Under the pieces are notes generated by a model. It saw only the letters and a list, made by a program, of their open reading frames with translations. It ran no database searches and was not told where the DNA came from. Made by a program: the position numbers and the translations under genes. A stretch of 64,000 nucleotides of DNA, taken from NCBI GenBank assembly GCA_934489015.1, contig CAKSSN010000009.1, positions 42,937 through 106,936 of the forward strand, given 5' to 3'. Position 1 is the stretch's first letter. Each line of letters opens with the position of its first letter. The stretch comes from an uncultured Clostridia bacterium (lineage in GTDB: Bacteria > Bacillota > Clostridia > UBA1381). Positions 16,353-25,311 of the stretch are shown here, in pieces.

Positions 16353-16583
16353 ATGAGAACATTCAATTTATTGCTCAGCTCTATCAACGATGTAAAGGAT
16401 TTTGTCAATATTGTCAGCAAATATGACTTTGACGTAGATTTGACATCAGGCAGATACGTTGTAGATGCAAAATCAATAATGGGGATTTTCAGTCTTGATT
16501 TGTCAAAGCCTATAAAGGTTGAAGTACATGATGACAACTGCGATGAATTTATAAGCGAGCTTAAAAAGTTTATCGTTGACTAA
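16353..16583 (+). CDS. HPr-family protein lacking the phosphorylated histidine
   Basis: A 76-residue protein with AAGGAGG upstream. The middle and end match HPr (DAKSIMGIFSLDLSKPIKVEV, then a C-terminal helix CDEFISELKKFI). The N-terminal part that in HPr holds H15 (GIHARPA) reads LLLSSINDVKDFVNIV here, with no histidine. It is therefore unlikely to carry phosphate in the sugar phosphotransferase system. It may be a regulatory relative such as the Crh-like or Clostridia HPr-like proteins. It is a single gene with its own promoter and terminator. Confidence 0.7.
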   Translation: MRTFNLLLSSINDVKDFVNIVSKYDFDVDLTSGRYVVDAKSIMGIFSLDLSKPIKVEVHDDNCDEFISELKKFIVD

Positions 16584-16618
16584 TTCTTTGGTTTCACATA
16601 ATTTAAAATTATGTAGGA

Positions 16619-16648
16619 AACAGAGTGAGCCCCCTTGCTCTGTTTTTT
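16619..16648 (+). terminator. Terminator after the HPr-like gene
   Basis: Stem AACAGAG/CTCTGTT, followed by TTTTTT. Confidence 0.85.
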
Positions 16649-16713
16649 CTTTTCTATTAAAAAAGTATAACATATATTTTATGTTTTTGCAATAGTATAA
16701 ATAAAAAATTTTC

Positions 16714-16745
16714 AAAATCCGCGTTTTTTCGGCGCGGATTTTTTT
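16714..16745 (+). terminator. Second hairpin upstream of gapA
   Basis: Stem AATCCGCG/CGCGGATT, followed by a T run. It insulates gapA from upstream read-through. Between it and the gapA promoter I see only AT-rich sequence. Confidence 0.7.
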
Positions 16746-16866
16746 ACTTTGCCAAAATTTTAAAATCAATACGTCTTTAAGTTGAATAAAAAATAAAAGA
16801 AAAATCTTTTTGTTTTGTGCAAAACAGAAAATCCCCCGAAAATGATAAAAAAATAACATTTTTCTA

Positions 16867-16895
16867 TTGTATATTTCGCATTTTTGAGGTAAAAT
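16867..16895 (+). promoter_or_regulatory. Promoter for gapA
   Basis: TTGTAT (16867-16872), 17 bp, TAAAAT (16890-16895), then a leader of about 60 bp ending in AGGAGGA. Confidence 0.65.
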
Positions 16896-16959
16896 ATAGG
16901 TATGGAATAATCCGCAAGGACTATTCACTTAATATGTATTTATATAGGAGGAATTAATC

Positions 16960-17997
16960 ATGGCAGTTAAAGTTGCGATTAATGGATTTGGTCGTATCGG
17001 ACGTCTTGCATTCAGACAGATGTTCGGTGCTGAAGGTTATGAGGTTGTTGCAATCAACGACTTAACAAAGCCCTCAATGCTTGCTGATCTTCTTAAGTAT
17101 GATACAGCACAGGGCGGCTACTGTGGTAAGATAGGTGAAAACCTTCATACAGTAGAGGCTGACGATGAGGCTAACACAATCACTGTTGACGGCAAAACTC
17201 TTACAATTTACAAAGAAGCAGACGCTTCAAAGCTCCCCTGGGGTGAAATCGGCGTAGACGTTGTACTCGAGTGCACAGGCTTCTATACATCAAAGGAGAA
17301 ATCACAGGCACATATCAATGCAGGTGCTAAGAAGGTTGTTATTTCAGCTCCGGCAGGAAACGACCTTAAGACAATTGTTTTCTCTGTAAACGAAAATACT
17401 CTTACAGCTGACGATACAATCATTTCAGCAGCTTCGTGTACAACAAACTGCTTGGCTCCTATGGCTAACGCACTTAACAAGTACGCTCCCATTCAGTCAG
17501 GTATCATGTCAACAATCCACGCTTACACAGGCGATCAGATGATTCTTGACGGTCCGCACAGAAAGGGCGATATGAGAAGAGCAAGAGCAGGTGCTGCTAA
17601 CATAGTTCCTAACTCAACAGGTGCTGCTAAGGCAATCGGCCTTGTTATCCCTGAGCTTAACGGTAAGCTTATCGGTTCTGCACAGAGAGTTCCTGTTCCG
17701 ACAGGTTCAACAACAATCCTTACAGCTGTTGTTAAGGGCGACAACGTAACAGTTGACGGAATTAACGCTGCTATGAAGGCTGCTGCTTCCGAGTCATTCG
17801 GCTATAACACAGACCCGATCGTATCTTCAGACGTTATCGGCATGAAGTACGGCTCACTCTTTGACGCTACACAGACAATGGTAGCTGAAATCGGTGACGG
17901 TCTTTATGAGGTACAGGTTGTTTCGTGGTATGATAACGAAAATTCATACACAAGCCAGATGGTTAGAACAATCAAATACTTCGCAGAGCTTGCGTAA
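16960..17997 (+). CDS. gapA: Glyceraldehyde-3-phosphate dehydrogenase
   Basis: A 345-residue glycolytic enzyme that oxidises glyceraldehyde-3-phosphate to 1,3-bisphosphoglycerate. The N-terminal NAD fold starts INGFGRIGRLAFRQM. The catalytic cysteine is in SAASCTTNCLAP (about 150-161), and WYDNENSYTSQMV is at the C-terminus. Codon use is visibly more restricted than in the neighbours (GCT, ACA and AAG dominate), as expected for a highly expressed gene. It stands alone with its own promoter and terminator. Confidence 0.97.
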   Translation: MAVKVAINGFGRIGRLAFRQMFGAEGYEVVAINDLTKPSMLADLLKYDTAQGGYCGKIGENLHTVEADDEANTITVDGKTLTIYKEADASKLPWGEIGVDVVLECTGFYTSKEKSQAHINAGAKKVVISAPAGNDLKTIVFSVNENTLTADDTIISAASCTTNCLAPMANALNKYAPIQSGIMSTIHAYTGDQMILDGPHRKGDMRRARAGAANIVPNSTGAAKAIGLVIPELNGKLIGSAQRVPVPTGSTTILTAVVKGDNVTVDGINAAMKAAASESFGYNTDPIVSSDVIGMKYGSLFDATQTMVAEIGDGLYEVQVVSWYDNENSYTSQMVRTIKYFAELA

Positions 17998-18012
17998 TTA
18001 AAGTAAAACCAA

Positions 18013-18044
18013 AAAATGCTGCACTTAAAAGTGCGGCATTTTTT
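18013..18044 (+). terminator. Terminator after gapA
   Basis: Stem AATGCTGCAC/GTGCGGCATT, followed by TTTT. Confidence 0.9.
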
Positions 18045-18072
18045 GTATGCTTTTTAGAGAAACAAATATAGA

Positions 18073-18831
18073 TTATATTTCAAATGTGTTTTCTCCCTCA
18101 TCGGCGCGTATTTTTCTGAGAGCCATATACATAATCACAACCGACAGAAGAAGCGCCACGTTTGTATTCATACTAAATCCGACAGTGCCTAAAAACGCAA
18201 AAATTACAGTCGGCAGAGTTCTTGAATAAATTCCGAGCTTTATAAGCTGAGAAATCGGAATTCTTATATGCATAAGCATACTTATAAGGTTTGATATTAT
18301 CGCCGCAAGTATTGAGTTTAAGACGTATGAGAACATAAGAGCAGCATACATCATTATATCAAACACCGCAAGGCCGATGTAAATATACTTTTTCAGTGAC
18401 GGCAAATCGCTTTTTGTAACCTTGAAGCCGCTGCCCGAAAGGTCAAATTCCTTATACGTAAATTCGGCGGTTTGGCTTATGCTTTTTAAAATTACCTTAT
18501 CCCTGTCAAGCAAAAAGCCCATATAATCGTCGCCGAAATCCTCCGCGCTCACCGAACGCTCGTTTGTTGCGTACATTTTAATTCCGGCATAGTCAAAATC
18601 AAAGGTTGAGTCTATTGTAAGACCGTTTTGCGTTATCTCAAATTCGGGAATTTCCTGCATAAAGCCCGAAAGAATTTTCGCGCTTTCCCGAATTGTCGGA
18701 ATTATTATAATTCCTATGCTGCATATGAGAAGCAGCACGGCGATGTATGCTATAACATCGCCGGTTGTTTTTTTTCTGAAATTTTTGTATTCGTTTACGT
18801 TAAATGACCTGCAAATATCTTTAAATATCAT
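18073..18831 (-). CDS. DUF1189-like membrane protein
   Basis: A 252-residue protein with one span near residues 27-47, an extracytoplasmic middle (about 50-145) and several C-terminal spans (about 150-240). The layout and sequence style fit DUF1189, a Firmicutes family of unknown role that is sometimes linked to maltodextrin or cell-envelope genes. GGAG precedes the start. It follows uppP by 12 bp and is the last gene of the ung-polA operon. Confidence 0.65.
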   Translation of the reverse strand: MIFKDICRSFNVNEYKNFRKKTTGDVIAYIAVLLLICSIGIIIIPTIRESAKILSGFMQEIPEFEITQNGLTIDSTFDFDYAGIKMYATNERSVSAEDFGDDYMGFLLDRDKVILKSISQTAEFTYKEFDLSGSGFKVTKSDLPSLKKYIYIGLAVFDIMMYAALMFSYVLNSILAAIISNLISMLMHIRIPISQLIKLGIYSRTLPTVIFAFLGTVGFSMNTNVALLLSVVIMYMALRKIRADEGENTFEI

Positions 18832-18843
18832 TTTAACTCCATC

Positions 18844-19656
18844 CTATGCTATAAATGAGAAATATAATATAACGGCTATACCGAGTATAATTCTGTAATA
18901 TCCGAACGACTTGAAATTATGCTTTCTCACGTAGTTCATAAGGAATTTTATCGACAGCATTGAAACAATGTATGCTATAATCATTCCCGTTATAAGTACA
19001 ACAGCGTCGCCGCCGCTCATTGCAAGACCGTATTTAAGTATTTTCAAAAGGCTTACTCCAAACATTACCGGAATTGCGAGGAAGAACGAAAATTCCGCCG
19101 CCGCGCCGCGCGAACAGCCTATTATGATTGCACCGAGAATTGTAGCGCCGGAGCGCGATGTTCCCGGAATTATCGAAAGCACCTGAAAAAGTCCTATCAT
19201 AAACGCCGTTTTGTAGCTCATTTCGTTTACGGAGTGTATTTTTGCTTTCCTGTCCCTGCTCTCTATCAATATAAAGGCGAAGCCATAAATAATCAGCATT
19301 GCCGAAACAACAAGCCAGTTTTCAAAATTCGCCATGTACTTATCGAGCAAAAGACCGATAACCGCCGCCGGCAGACACGCCGTTATAACCTTAAACCACA
19401 TCTGCCAGGTGTCCGCCTTTTCCTTTTTCGTTTTCTTGGGTGAAAACGGATTAAGCTTATGGAAATACAGCGTTACAACAGCAAGTATAGCGCCGAGCTG
19501 AATTACATACAGGTATAAGTCGGATGCCGTAAAGCCGTCCGTGTTTTTTATAAGCTCATTTACAAGTATCATATGCCCGGTTGAGCTTATCGGGAGCCAT
19601 TCGGTGAAGCCTTCGACAATTCCGAGTATGATGGTTTTAATCATTTCTGCAAGCAT
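18844..19656 (-). CDS. uppP: Undecaprenyl-diphosphatase UppP (BacA)
   Basis: A 270-residue polytopic membrane enzyme that recycles the lipid carrier undecaprenyl phosphate for cell-wall synthesis. Both family signatures are present: EGFTEWLPISSTGH (about 15-28) and the phosphatase loop PGTSRSGAT (about 164-172). A GGGGGG ribosome site precedes the start. It lies in the minus-strand operon after the cytidylate kinase-like gene. Confidence 0.95.
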   Translation of the reverse strand: MLAEMIKTIILGIVEGFTEWLPISSTGHMILVNELIKNTDGFTASDLYLYVIQLGAILAVVTLYFHKLNPFSPKKTKKEKADTWQMWFKVITACLPAAVIGLLLDKYMANFENWLVVSAMLIIYGFAFILIESRDRKAKIHSVNEMSYKTAFMIGLFQVLSIIPGTSRSGATILGAIIIGCSRGAAAEFSFFLAIPVMFGVSLLKILKYGLAMSGGDAVVLITGMIIAYIVSMLSIKFLMNYVRKHNFKSFGYYRIILGIAVILYFSFIA

Positions 19657-19671
19657 TTAATTCCCCCCAAA

Positions 19672-20286
19672 TCAATCGCCGATGACCGATTTAATAATTT
19701 CAACGCATTTGTCCTCTCCGAGAACGGCTGAATTGAGGCACAGGTCGTAATTTTTCATAACGCCCCAGTCGCTGTTTGTATAATAGTCGTAATATGAACG
19801 TCTGCGCTTTTCGGTCTTTATAACCTTATCCTTTGCCTGCTGGCTTGTGAGATTGTATCTTTTCATAACATTTGCGATTTTATAATCAGCGTCGGCGTAT
19901 ATAAACACGCTCAGTACGGGCATTTCCGCTGTTTTAAGCACATAATCGGCGCATCTTCCCACAAATACGCACGGAGCCTTTGCCGCCTTTTCCTTAATAA
20001 TATCCGACTGCGTTAAGAAAAGCTTGTCGTTTATCGGCAAATCGTAATAAACAGGTCCTCCGAGCGTTCCGACGGTATAGTTGCCCATAGCTATTGAATA
20101 CAAAAAGCTGCTTTTTGCGTTTTCGTCAAGCTTTTTAACCGTTTCCTCACTGAAATTTGCCTTTTTTGCGGCAAGCTCAACGAGCTCCTTGTCGTAAAAC
20201 TCATATCCGAGCTCGTCGGCAAGCTTTTTACCGATATAAAAGCCTCCGCTTCCGAAATGTCTTCCGATTACAATTGATTTTTTCAT
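19672..20286 (-). CDS. Cytidylate kinase-like family protein
   Basis: A 204-residue P-loop-fold protein starting MKKSIVIGRHFGSGGFYIGKKLADELGYEFYDKEL, which fits the cytidylate-kinase-like family (often annotated AAA or CK-like) abundant in Clostridia. The loop HFGSGG is a variant of the classical GxxGxGKS. The C-terminal half has conserved basic text (KRRRSYYDYYTNSDWG). The true substrate is unknown. It starts 2 bp after the lytic transglycosylase stop, so the two are coupled. Confidence 0.75.
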   Translation of the reverse strand: MKKSIVIGRHFGSGGFYIGKKLADELGYEFYDKELVELAAKKANFSEETVKKLDENAKSSFLYSIAMGNYTVGTLGGPVYYDLPINDKLFLTQSDIIKEKAAKAPCVFVGRCADYVLKTAEMPVLSVFIYADADYKIANVMKRYNLTSQQAKDKVIKTEKRRRSYYDYYTNSDWGVMKNYDLCLNSAVLGEDKCVEIIKSVIGD

Positions 20287-20288
20287 AA

Positions 20289-20894
20289 TTAATTACTCCC
20301 TTCATTTTTATGATTTTTAATTATTTCTTCTCCGCTTATCATTTTTTCATAAATGATTTTTTGTGTGTTTACCTTTTCAACATATTCTCTCGTTTCCTTA
20401 AAAGGTATGTATTTAAGATGAACGCCGTCCGATGAATATTTATCGTCCTTAAGCCATTTGTCAACGTTACCCATGCCGCCGTTATATGCCGCAAGCGCAA
20501 CGTCTGTGTTGCCGTCGTAATAATCTATAAGATACCTCAGGTAAAAGCAGCCGAGCTTAATGTTATCCTTTGGATTCATAAGGTCAATGCTTTCGAGCTT
20601 TAAATTCATCTTTTTGCTTATCCATTCCGCCGTGTCGTCCGTTATCTGCATAAGGCCGCTTGCCTTTCCCGAATGTGCGTCATGAATAAAGTTGCTTTCC
20701 GTTTTAATTACCGCCATAACAAGCGCCTCGTCAAGCTCGTTTTCGTTTGCATACTTTACTATAATATCCTGATAATCAAACGGATATAACAGATTTTTGC
20801 AGGTGACAACGCCTATGCGCACGGCAAAGGCCATGAGGACGATAACAATTACAAGCTTTAAAATTCCATGTCTTTTTTTCTTTCTTCTTCTAAT
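20289..20894 (-). CDS. Lytic transglycosylase, probable non-standard start
   Basis: An SLT-domain protein. The catalytic region includes AVIKTESNFIHDAHSGKASGLMQITDDTAEW (glutamate in KTESNF) and YNGGMGNVDKWL. The first ATG is at 20834, but it has no ribosome site and falls inside a membrane span. Extending the open frame upstream adds KIRRRKKKRHGILKLVIVIVL, giving the expected basic N-terminus plus one span. GGGAGG at 20905-20910 lies 10 bp before an ATT at 20894, the best-placed candidate start. No ATG, GTG or TTG exists in frame before the upstream stop. The start is inferred; 20834 is the conservative alternative (181 residues). Confidence 0.6.
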   Translation of the reverse strand: MRRRKKKRHGILKLVIVIVLMAFAVRIGVVTCKNLLYPFDYQDIIVKYANENELDEALVMAVIKTESNFIHDAHSGKASGLMQITDDTAEWISKKMNLKLESIDLMNPKDNIKLGCFYLRYLIDYYDGNTDVALAAYNGGMGNVDKWLKDDKYSSDGVHLKYIPFKETREYVEKVNTQKIIYEKMISGEEIIKNHKNEGSN

Positions 20895-21478
20895 TTTAAA
20901 CTTACCTCCCTGACCTGATTTTCGAGCGTAGCTCTGTCACTGTTATTATACAATATATAGTCGCAGTTTTCAATATAAAAGTTGTCAACTTTTTGTGAAT
21001 TAATTCTTTTCTCCGCTTCCTCAGGCGTCAGCTTGTCGCGCTTTATTATTCTTTCGGCTCTGATTTTTCGGTCTGCCAGCACCGCTATCATGCGTCTGCA
21101 TTTTTTTGAAACGCCGCTTTCTATTAAAACAGCGCCGTCAATTCCGACCGTGCGGCTTTTTGATATATTGGCTCTTTTATAAATTTCCTCAAGGATATAT
21201 TTGTGAGTAACATCGTTTAAGGCTTTAAGCGATGCCTGTGAGGAAAAAACAATATTTCCGAGCGCTTTTCTGTCAAGCGAGCCGTCGGGCAGTAAAATTT
21301 TTTCCCCGAAAACGCTTTTTAATTCGCTAAGACAAGGGCTGCTTTTTGCGCTTATCTCTCTTGAAATTTTGTCGCAGTCGATAATTTCATAGCCGAGATT
21401 TCTGAAAATATCCGAAACGGTTGTTTTTCCGCAGCCGCTGCCGCCGGTTATTCCGAAAAGAAATTTATTTTGCGTCAT
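20858..21478 (-). CDS. coaE: Dephospho-CoA kinase
   Basis: A 206-residue enzyme that phosphorylates dephospho-CoA in the last step of CoA synthesis. The P-loop GITGGSGCGKTT lies near the N-terminus, followed by DCDKISREI and the lid-type segment RIIKRDKLTPEEAEKRINSQ. The start at 21478 is chosen because GGAGGGGAG precedes it. It overlaps the polA stop by 14 bp. Its 3' end overlaps the probable start of the lytic transglycosylase. Confidence 0.93.
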   Translation of the reverse strand: MTQNKFLFGITGGSGCGKTTVSDIFRNLGYEIIDCDKISREISAKSSPCLSELKSVFGEKILLPDGSLDRKALGNIVFSSQASLKALNDVTHKYILEEIYKRANISKSRTVGIDGAVLIESGVSKKCRRMIAVLADRKIRAERIIKRDKLTPEEAEKRINSQKVDNFYIENCDYILYNNSDRATLENQVREVSLKLEEERKKDMEF

Positions 21479-24071
21479 ACCAGCTTCTCCCCTCCGCCAT
21501 ATCAACCTTAAGCGGAACGCTGAGCTTCATTGCGCCCTCCATTTCCTCTCTTAAAAGTTTTTTCGCGCTTTCAAGCTCCTCCTTAGGCAGCTCCAAAATC
21601 AGCTCGTCATGCACCTGCATGATAAGCTTTGCACGCAGATTTTCTTTTTTCAGGCGGTTATGAACGCGTATCATAGCAATTTTTATAATATCCGCAGCCG
21701 TTCCCTGAATAGGTGCGTTTGACGCGGCGCGCTCTCCGAAGGAGCGTATATTGTAATTCGGAGATTTAAGCTCCGGCAAATATCTTATTCTTCCGAGCAA
21801 GGTTCTGACATATCCGTTGTATTTCGCGTCCTCCTTCGTTTTCTCCATAAAGTTGTGAACGCCCGTATACTTTTTCCAATACTGATTTATATAGCTTTTT
21901 GCTTCCTTTACGGATATTTTGAGGTCCTGCGCAAGGCTGAACTCTCCCATTCCGTAAACTATTCCGAAATTGACTGTTTTTGCAAAGCTTCTCTGCTGCG
22001 GCGTTACGTCGCAAAGCGGCACGCCGAATACCTGCGAAGCCGTTACCGCATGAACGTCCTCTCCGTTTATGAACGCGTTTTTCATAACCTCGTCATCGGA
22101 CATATGCGCAAGTATTCTCAGCTCGATTTGCGAATAGTCCGCGTCAAGAAGAATATTTTCATCGGATGAAGCGATAAACATTTTTCTCAGTTCTCTGCCG
22201 AGCTCCGTTCTAACCGGGATATTTTGCAGATTTGGCTCTGCAGAGCTGAGCCGCCCTGTTACCGTTACAGTCTGATTAAAAACGGTGTGAATTTTTCCGG
22301 TGGTTTTGTCTGCTACCGCAAGAAGTCCGTCGCAGTAGGTTGATTTGAGCTTCATAAGCTGCCTGTAAGTCAGTATAAGCGAAATAACGGGATGCTTATC
22401 CCGAAGCTTTTCAAGCACCTCCGCGCCCGTTGCATAGCCGCTTTTTGTTTTCTTTGCCGGCTTAAGTGAAAGCTTTTCAAAAAGTATTACTCCGAGCTGC
22501 TTTGGCGAATTTATATTAAATTCCTCTCCGCAAAGCTCGTATATTTCTTCCTTTATACTCTCCGCGCGCCTTGAAAGCTCTTCTCCGAAGCGCTCAAGCT
22601 CGCCCGTATCGACCTTGAAGCCCTCGTATTCCATATCCGCAAGCACCTCGATAAGAGGCATTTCAATTTCGCGGTAGAGCTTTAAAAGCCCCTTTTCGTC
22701 AAGCCGCTTTTCAATTTCTCTGCAAAGCGGAATTATTGAAAACGCCGCCTTTGCAAGCGTGTCATCCTCTTCCGGCTCGTCAAAAAGGCTCATCTGCAAA
22801 TTTTCCTTTGCCTGCGGCGGCTCTGCGCCGAGCAGCTCTTCAAGAAGAGCGAAAACCGTGTAGCTGCTCTTTGATGGATTTAGCAGATATGCGCCGATTT
22901 CGGCGTCCGCCCTTAGATTTTTTATTTCAAGCTTATTTTTGAGTTTTACAAGGTATTCCTTGCAGCCGAACATATATTTTTCTATGCTTTCGTTCTCAAG
23001 CACCGGAGAAATTTGCTTTATTATTTCCTCCTCCGCTCCGCTGTGGTATGTTACCTCATCTCCGAAGCAAAGCGCCGCTTCTGTCAGCGTATCGCCGTCA
23101 AATTTCATTTCGCAGGCAGCTGCCGCTGCGTTATCGGGAATTTTATTCGTCAGCTTCATTTTATCAAAAAAGTTTTTATCCTTTTTCTTTTCCGCACCGA
23201 GTCTTTTTAAAAATGAGTTAAGACCGAGCTTTTCAAGAAGCGCCGTGAATGCTTCCTTTTCCGAAAGCGCGTCGGCGTCAAACAGGCAGCTTTCAATATC
23301 AAAATCAATCGGAACGGTGCAGCAGATTGTCGCAAGAGTTTTGCTCATGAATGCCGATTCCTTACCGGCTTTGAGCTTTTCAAGCGCTGCGCCTTTAATT
23401 CCGGAGTTTTCGAGGTTTTCATAAAGCGCTTCAATGCTGTGAAATTCTCCGATATATTTCATTGCGCCCTTTTCGCCTATTCCCTTAACGCCCGGAATAT
23501 TATCCGACTGGTCGCCCATGAGCGCCTTAACATCTATGAATTCTGTCGGCGTAACGCCGTATCTTTCCTTTACCTCATCGGGCCCGTAGCAAACCGTTTC
23601 ATTTTCTCCCGAACGCGAAACCGTCAGAATAACGCTTGTGTTTTCGCCTGCAAGCTGTAAATCGTCCTTATCACCCGTTGCAATAAGGCATTTTACGCCG
23701 CTTTCGTCACATATGCGCGATACTGTGCCTATAATATCGTCCGCTTCGTAGCCTTCAATTTCAAGAACGGGTATATCCATGCTTTTGAGCAGCTCGCGCG
23801 CTATCGGCATCTGCGCCTTTAAGTCGTCGGGCATCGGGCGTCTTCCCGCCTTGTATTCGGAATACATTTTATGTCTGAAAGTCGGCGCTTTAAGGTCAAA
23901 TGCGCCGCAGATATAGTCCGGCTTTTCATCTCCTATAAGCTTAAAAAGTATGTTTAAAAAGCCGTATATTGCCGCAGTCGGTGTTCCGTCCGGCGCGGAG
24001 AGGTATCTCTTTATTCCGTAAAACGCTCTGTTTATGATACTGTTTGAGTCGAGTATGAGTAATTTTTTCAT
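21465..24071 (-). CDS. polA: DNA polymerase I
   Basis: An 868-residue repair and Okazaki-processing polymerase. The N-terminal 5'-3' nuclease domain (about 1-290) shows LDSNSIINRAFYG, GYEADDIIGT and GDQSDNIPGV. The polymerase domain has motif A DYSQIELRILAHMS, the O-helix RSFAKTVNFGIVYG and motif C QVHDELILELP. The central region (about 310-450) lacks an obvious set of 3'-5' exonuclease acidic motifs, as is common in Firmicutes PolA. It is preceded by AAAGG and follows ung by 15 bp. Confidence 0.95.
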   Translation of the reverse strand: MKKLLILDSNSIINRAFYGIKRYLSAPDGTPTAAIYGFLNILFKLIGDEKPDYICGAFDLKAPTFRHKMYSEYKAGRRPMPDDLKAQMPIARELLKSMDIPVLEIEGYEADDIIGTVSRICDESGVKCLIATGDKDDLQLAGENTSVILTVSRSGENETVCYGPDEVKERYGVTPTEFIDVKALMGDQSDNIPGVKGIGEKGAMKYIGEFHSIEALYENLENSGIKGAALEKLKAGKESAFMSKTLATICCTVPIDFDIESCLFDADALSEKEAFTALLEKLGLNSFLKRLGAEKKKDKNFFDKMKLTNKIPDNAAAAACEMKFDGDTLTEAALCFGDEVTYHSGAEEEIIKQISPVLENESIEKYMFGCKEYLVKLKNKLEIKNLRADAEIGAYLLNPSKSSYTVFALLEELLGAEPPQAKENLQMSLFDEPEEDDTLAKAAFSIIPLCREIEKRLDEKGLLKLYREIEMPLIEVLADMEYEGFKVDTGELERFGEELSRRAESIKEEIYELCGEEFNINSPKQLGVILFEKLSLKPAKKTKSGYATGAEVLEKLRDKHPVISLILTYRQLMKLKSTYCDGLLAVADKTTGKIHTVFNQTVTVTGRLSSAEPNLQNIPVRTELGRELRKMFIASSDENILLDADYSQIELRILAHMSDDEVMKNAFINGEDVHAVTASQVFGVPLCDVTPQQRSFAKTVNFGIVYGMGEFSLAQDLKISVKEAKSYINQYWKKYTGVHNFMEKTKEDAKYNGYVRTLLGRIRYLPELKSPNYNIRSFGERAASNAPIQGTAADIIKIAMIRVHNRLKKENLRAKLIMQVHDELILELPKEELESAKKLLREEMEGAMKLSVPLKVDMAEGRSWYDAK

Positions 24072-24086
24072 TTATTAAGCCTTTCG

Positions 24087-24761
24087 TTATATGTTTTCAA
24101 TCTGCCAGTCAATCGGCTCTTTGCCGAGCTTTTGCAAAATTTCGTTTGTTTTAGCAAAGTGTCCGCAGCCGAAAAAGCCTCTTGAGGCGGAAAGCGGACT
24201 CGGATGAACCGTTTTTAAAATGTAATGCTGCTTACCTGTAATAATATTCTCCTTTTCCTTTGCATTATTCCCCCAAAGAAGAAAAATAACGGGATCGGTG
24301 CGTTCGTTGAGCTTTTCGATAACAAAATCGGTGAAAATCTCCCAGCCCTTGTTTCTGTGCGAATTTGCCATGCCGTCACGGACGGTAAGCGAGGTGTTGA
24401 GAAGTAGGACTCCCTGCCTTGCCCATTTTTCAAGATAGCCGTTATTCGGAATGTAGCAGCCGAGCTCGTTGTGAAGCTCCTTATACATATTAAGAAGCGA
24501 CGGAGGAATGTCAACGCCTCTTTGAACGGAAAACGCCAGACCGTGCGCCTGATTTTCCCCGTGATACGGATCCTGTCCGAGAATTACCGCCTTTACTTTA
24601 TTATACGGTGTAAATTTAAGTGCGTTGAATATATCGTACATATCGGGATGAATTTTATGATGCGAATATTCGCTTTTTAAAAATATCCTGAGCTTTTTGT
24701 AATATTCCTTGTCAAATTCCCCCGAAAGCACACTGTCCCAGTCATTTCCTATGTGAACCAT
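24087..24761 (-). CDS. ung: Uracil-DNA glycosylase
   Basis: A 224-residue family-1 glycosylase that excises uracil from DNA. The water-activating loop GQDPYHGENQAHGLAFSV and the C-terminal HPSPLSASRGFFGCGHF loop are both intact. The start at 24761 has AGAGAGGT upstream, unlike the earlier in-frame ATG at 24809. It is the first gene of a seven-gene minus-strand operon that continues with polA, which makes sense for base-excision repair. Confidence 0.96.
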   Translation of the reverse strand: MVHIGNDWDSVLSGEFDKEYYKKLRIFLKSEYSHHKIHPDMYDIFNALKFTPYNKVKAVILGQDPYHGENQAHGLAFSVQRGVDIPPSLLNMYKELHNELGCYIPNNGYLEKWARQGVLLLNTSLTVRDGMANSHRNKGWEIFTDFVIEKLNERTDPVIFLLWGNNAKEKENIITGKQHYILKTVHPSPLSASRGFFGCGHFAKTNEILQKLGKEPIDWQIENI

Positions 24762-24797
24762 CTTAATACCTCTCTTTGCTTTAATCTTCCTATGCAT

Positions 24798-24826
24798 ATT
24801 GTACCACAAAATCCGCTTTGTGTCAA
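24798..24826 (-). promoter_or_regulatory. Promoter for the ung-polA operon
   Basis: On the minus strand: TTGACA (24826-24821), 17 bp, TACAAT (24803-24798). Confidence 0.85.
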
Positions 24827-24863
24827 TTTATTTTTTATAATTTAACATAGATGAAAAAAACTC

Positions 24864-24892
24864 TTGACAAATGAATAAAAATGATGTATAAT
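24864..24892 (+). promoter_or_regulatory. Promoter for the ylxM-ffh operon
   Basis: TTGACA (24864-24869), 17 bp, TATAAT (24887-24892). This is a perfect consensus, divergent from the ung promoter. Confidence 0.9.
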
Positions 24893-24945
24893 GTGTAAAG
24901 TGATATAGCTTTACAGGTTAAAAACTTAAATCGGAGTGAAGCTTA

Positions 24946-25293
24946 ATGGAAAAAAACCTTAACATTTGTATGCTTATGGACTTTTACGGTCAGCTTTTGA
25001 CGGATAAGCAGCGCATGGCGCTCGATTATTATTATAATGACGATTTGTCGCTCGGCGAAATAGCCGATCAGCTCGGAATAAGCCGTCAGGGCGTGCGCGA
25101 CTTTATAAAGCGCGGAGAAAAGCAGCTTGAAGAGCTTGAAAGTAAGCTTTCTCTTGCGGGCAGGTTTATAAGCGTTAAAGAAAAAATGTCGGAAATAGAG
25201 AATTTGGCCGACGATATAGAAAAAATTTCGGGCAGGAACGATGAGCTGGAGCGGCTGAAAAAGCTGATTTCCTCCGTATCGCAAATGCTTTAA
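24946..25293 (+). CDS. ylxM: YlxM-like SRP-associated DNA-binding protein
   Basis: A 115-residue protein with a sigma-70 region-4-like helix-turn-helix (about 20-60: TDKQRMALDYYYNDDLSLGEIADQLGISRQGVRDFIKRGEKQLEELE), then a long charged helix. This is the UPF0122/YlxM family, normally encoded just before ffh as here. GGAGTGA lies upstream. It is thought to modulate the signal recognition particle, but its precise role is uncertain. Confidence 0.92.
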   Translation: MEKNLNICMLMDFYGQLLTDKQRMALDYYYNDDLSLGEIADQLGISRQGVRDFIKRGEKQLEELESKLSLAGRFISVKEKMSEIENLADDIEKISGRNDELERLKKLISSVSQML

Positions 25294-25311
25294 AGGGAGC
25301 GTGAGGATTAG

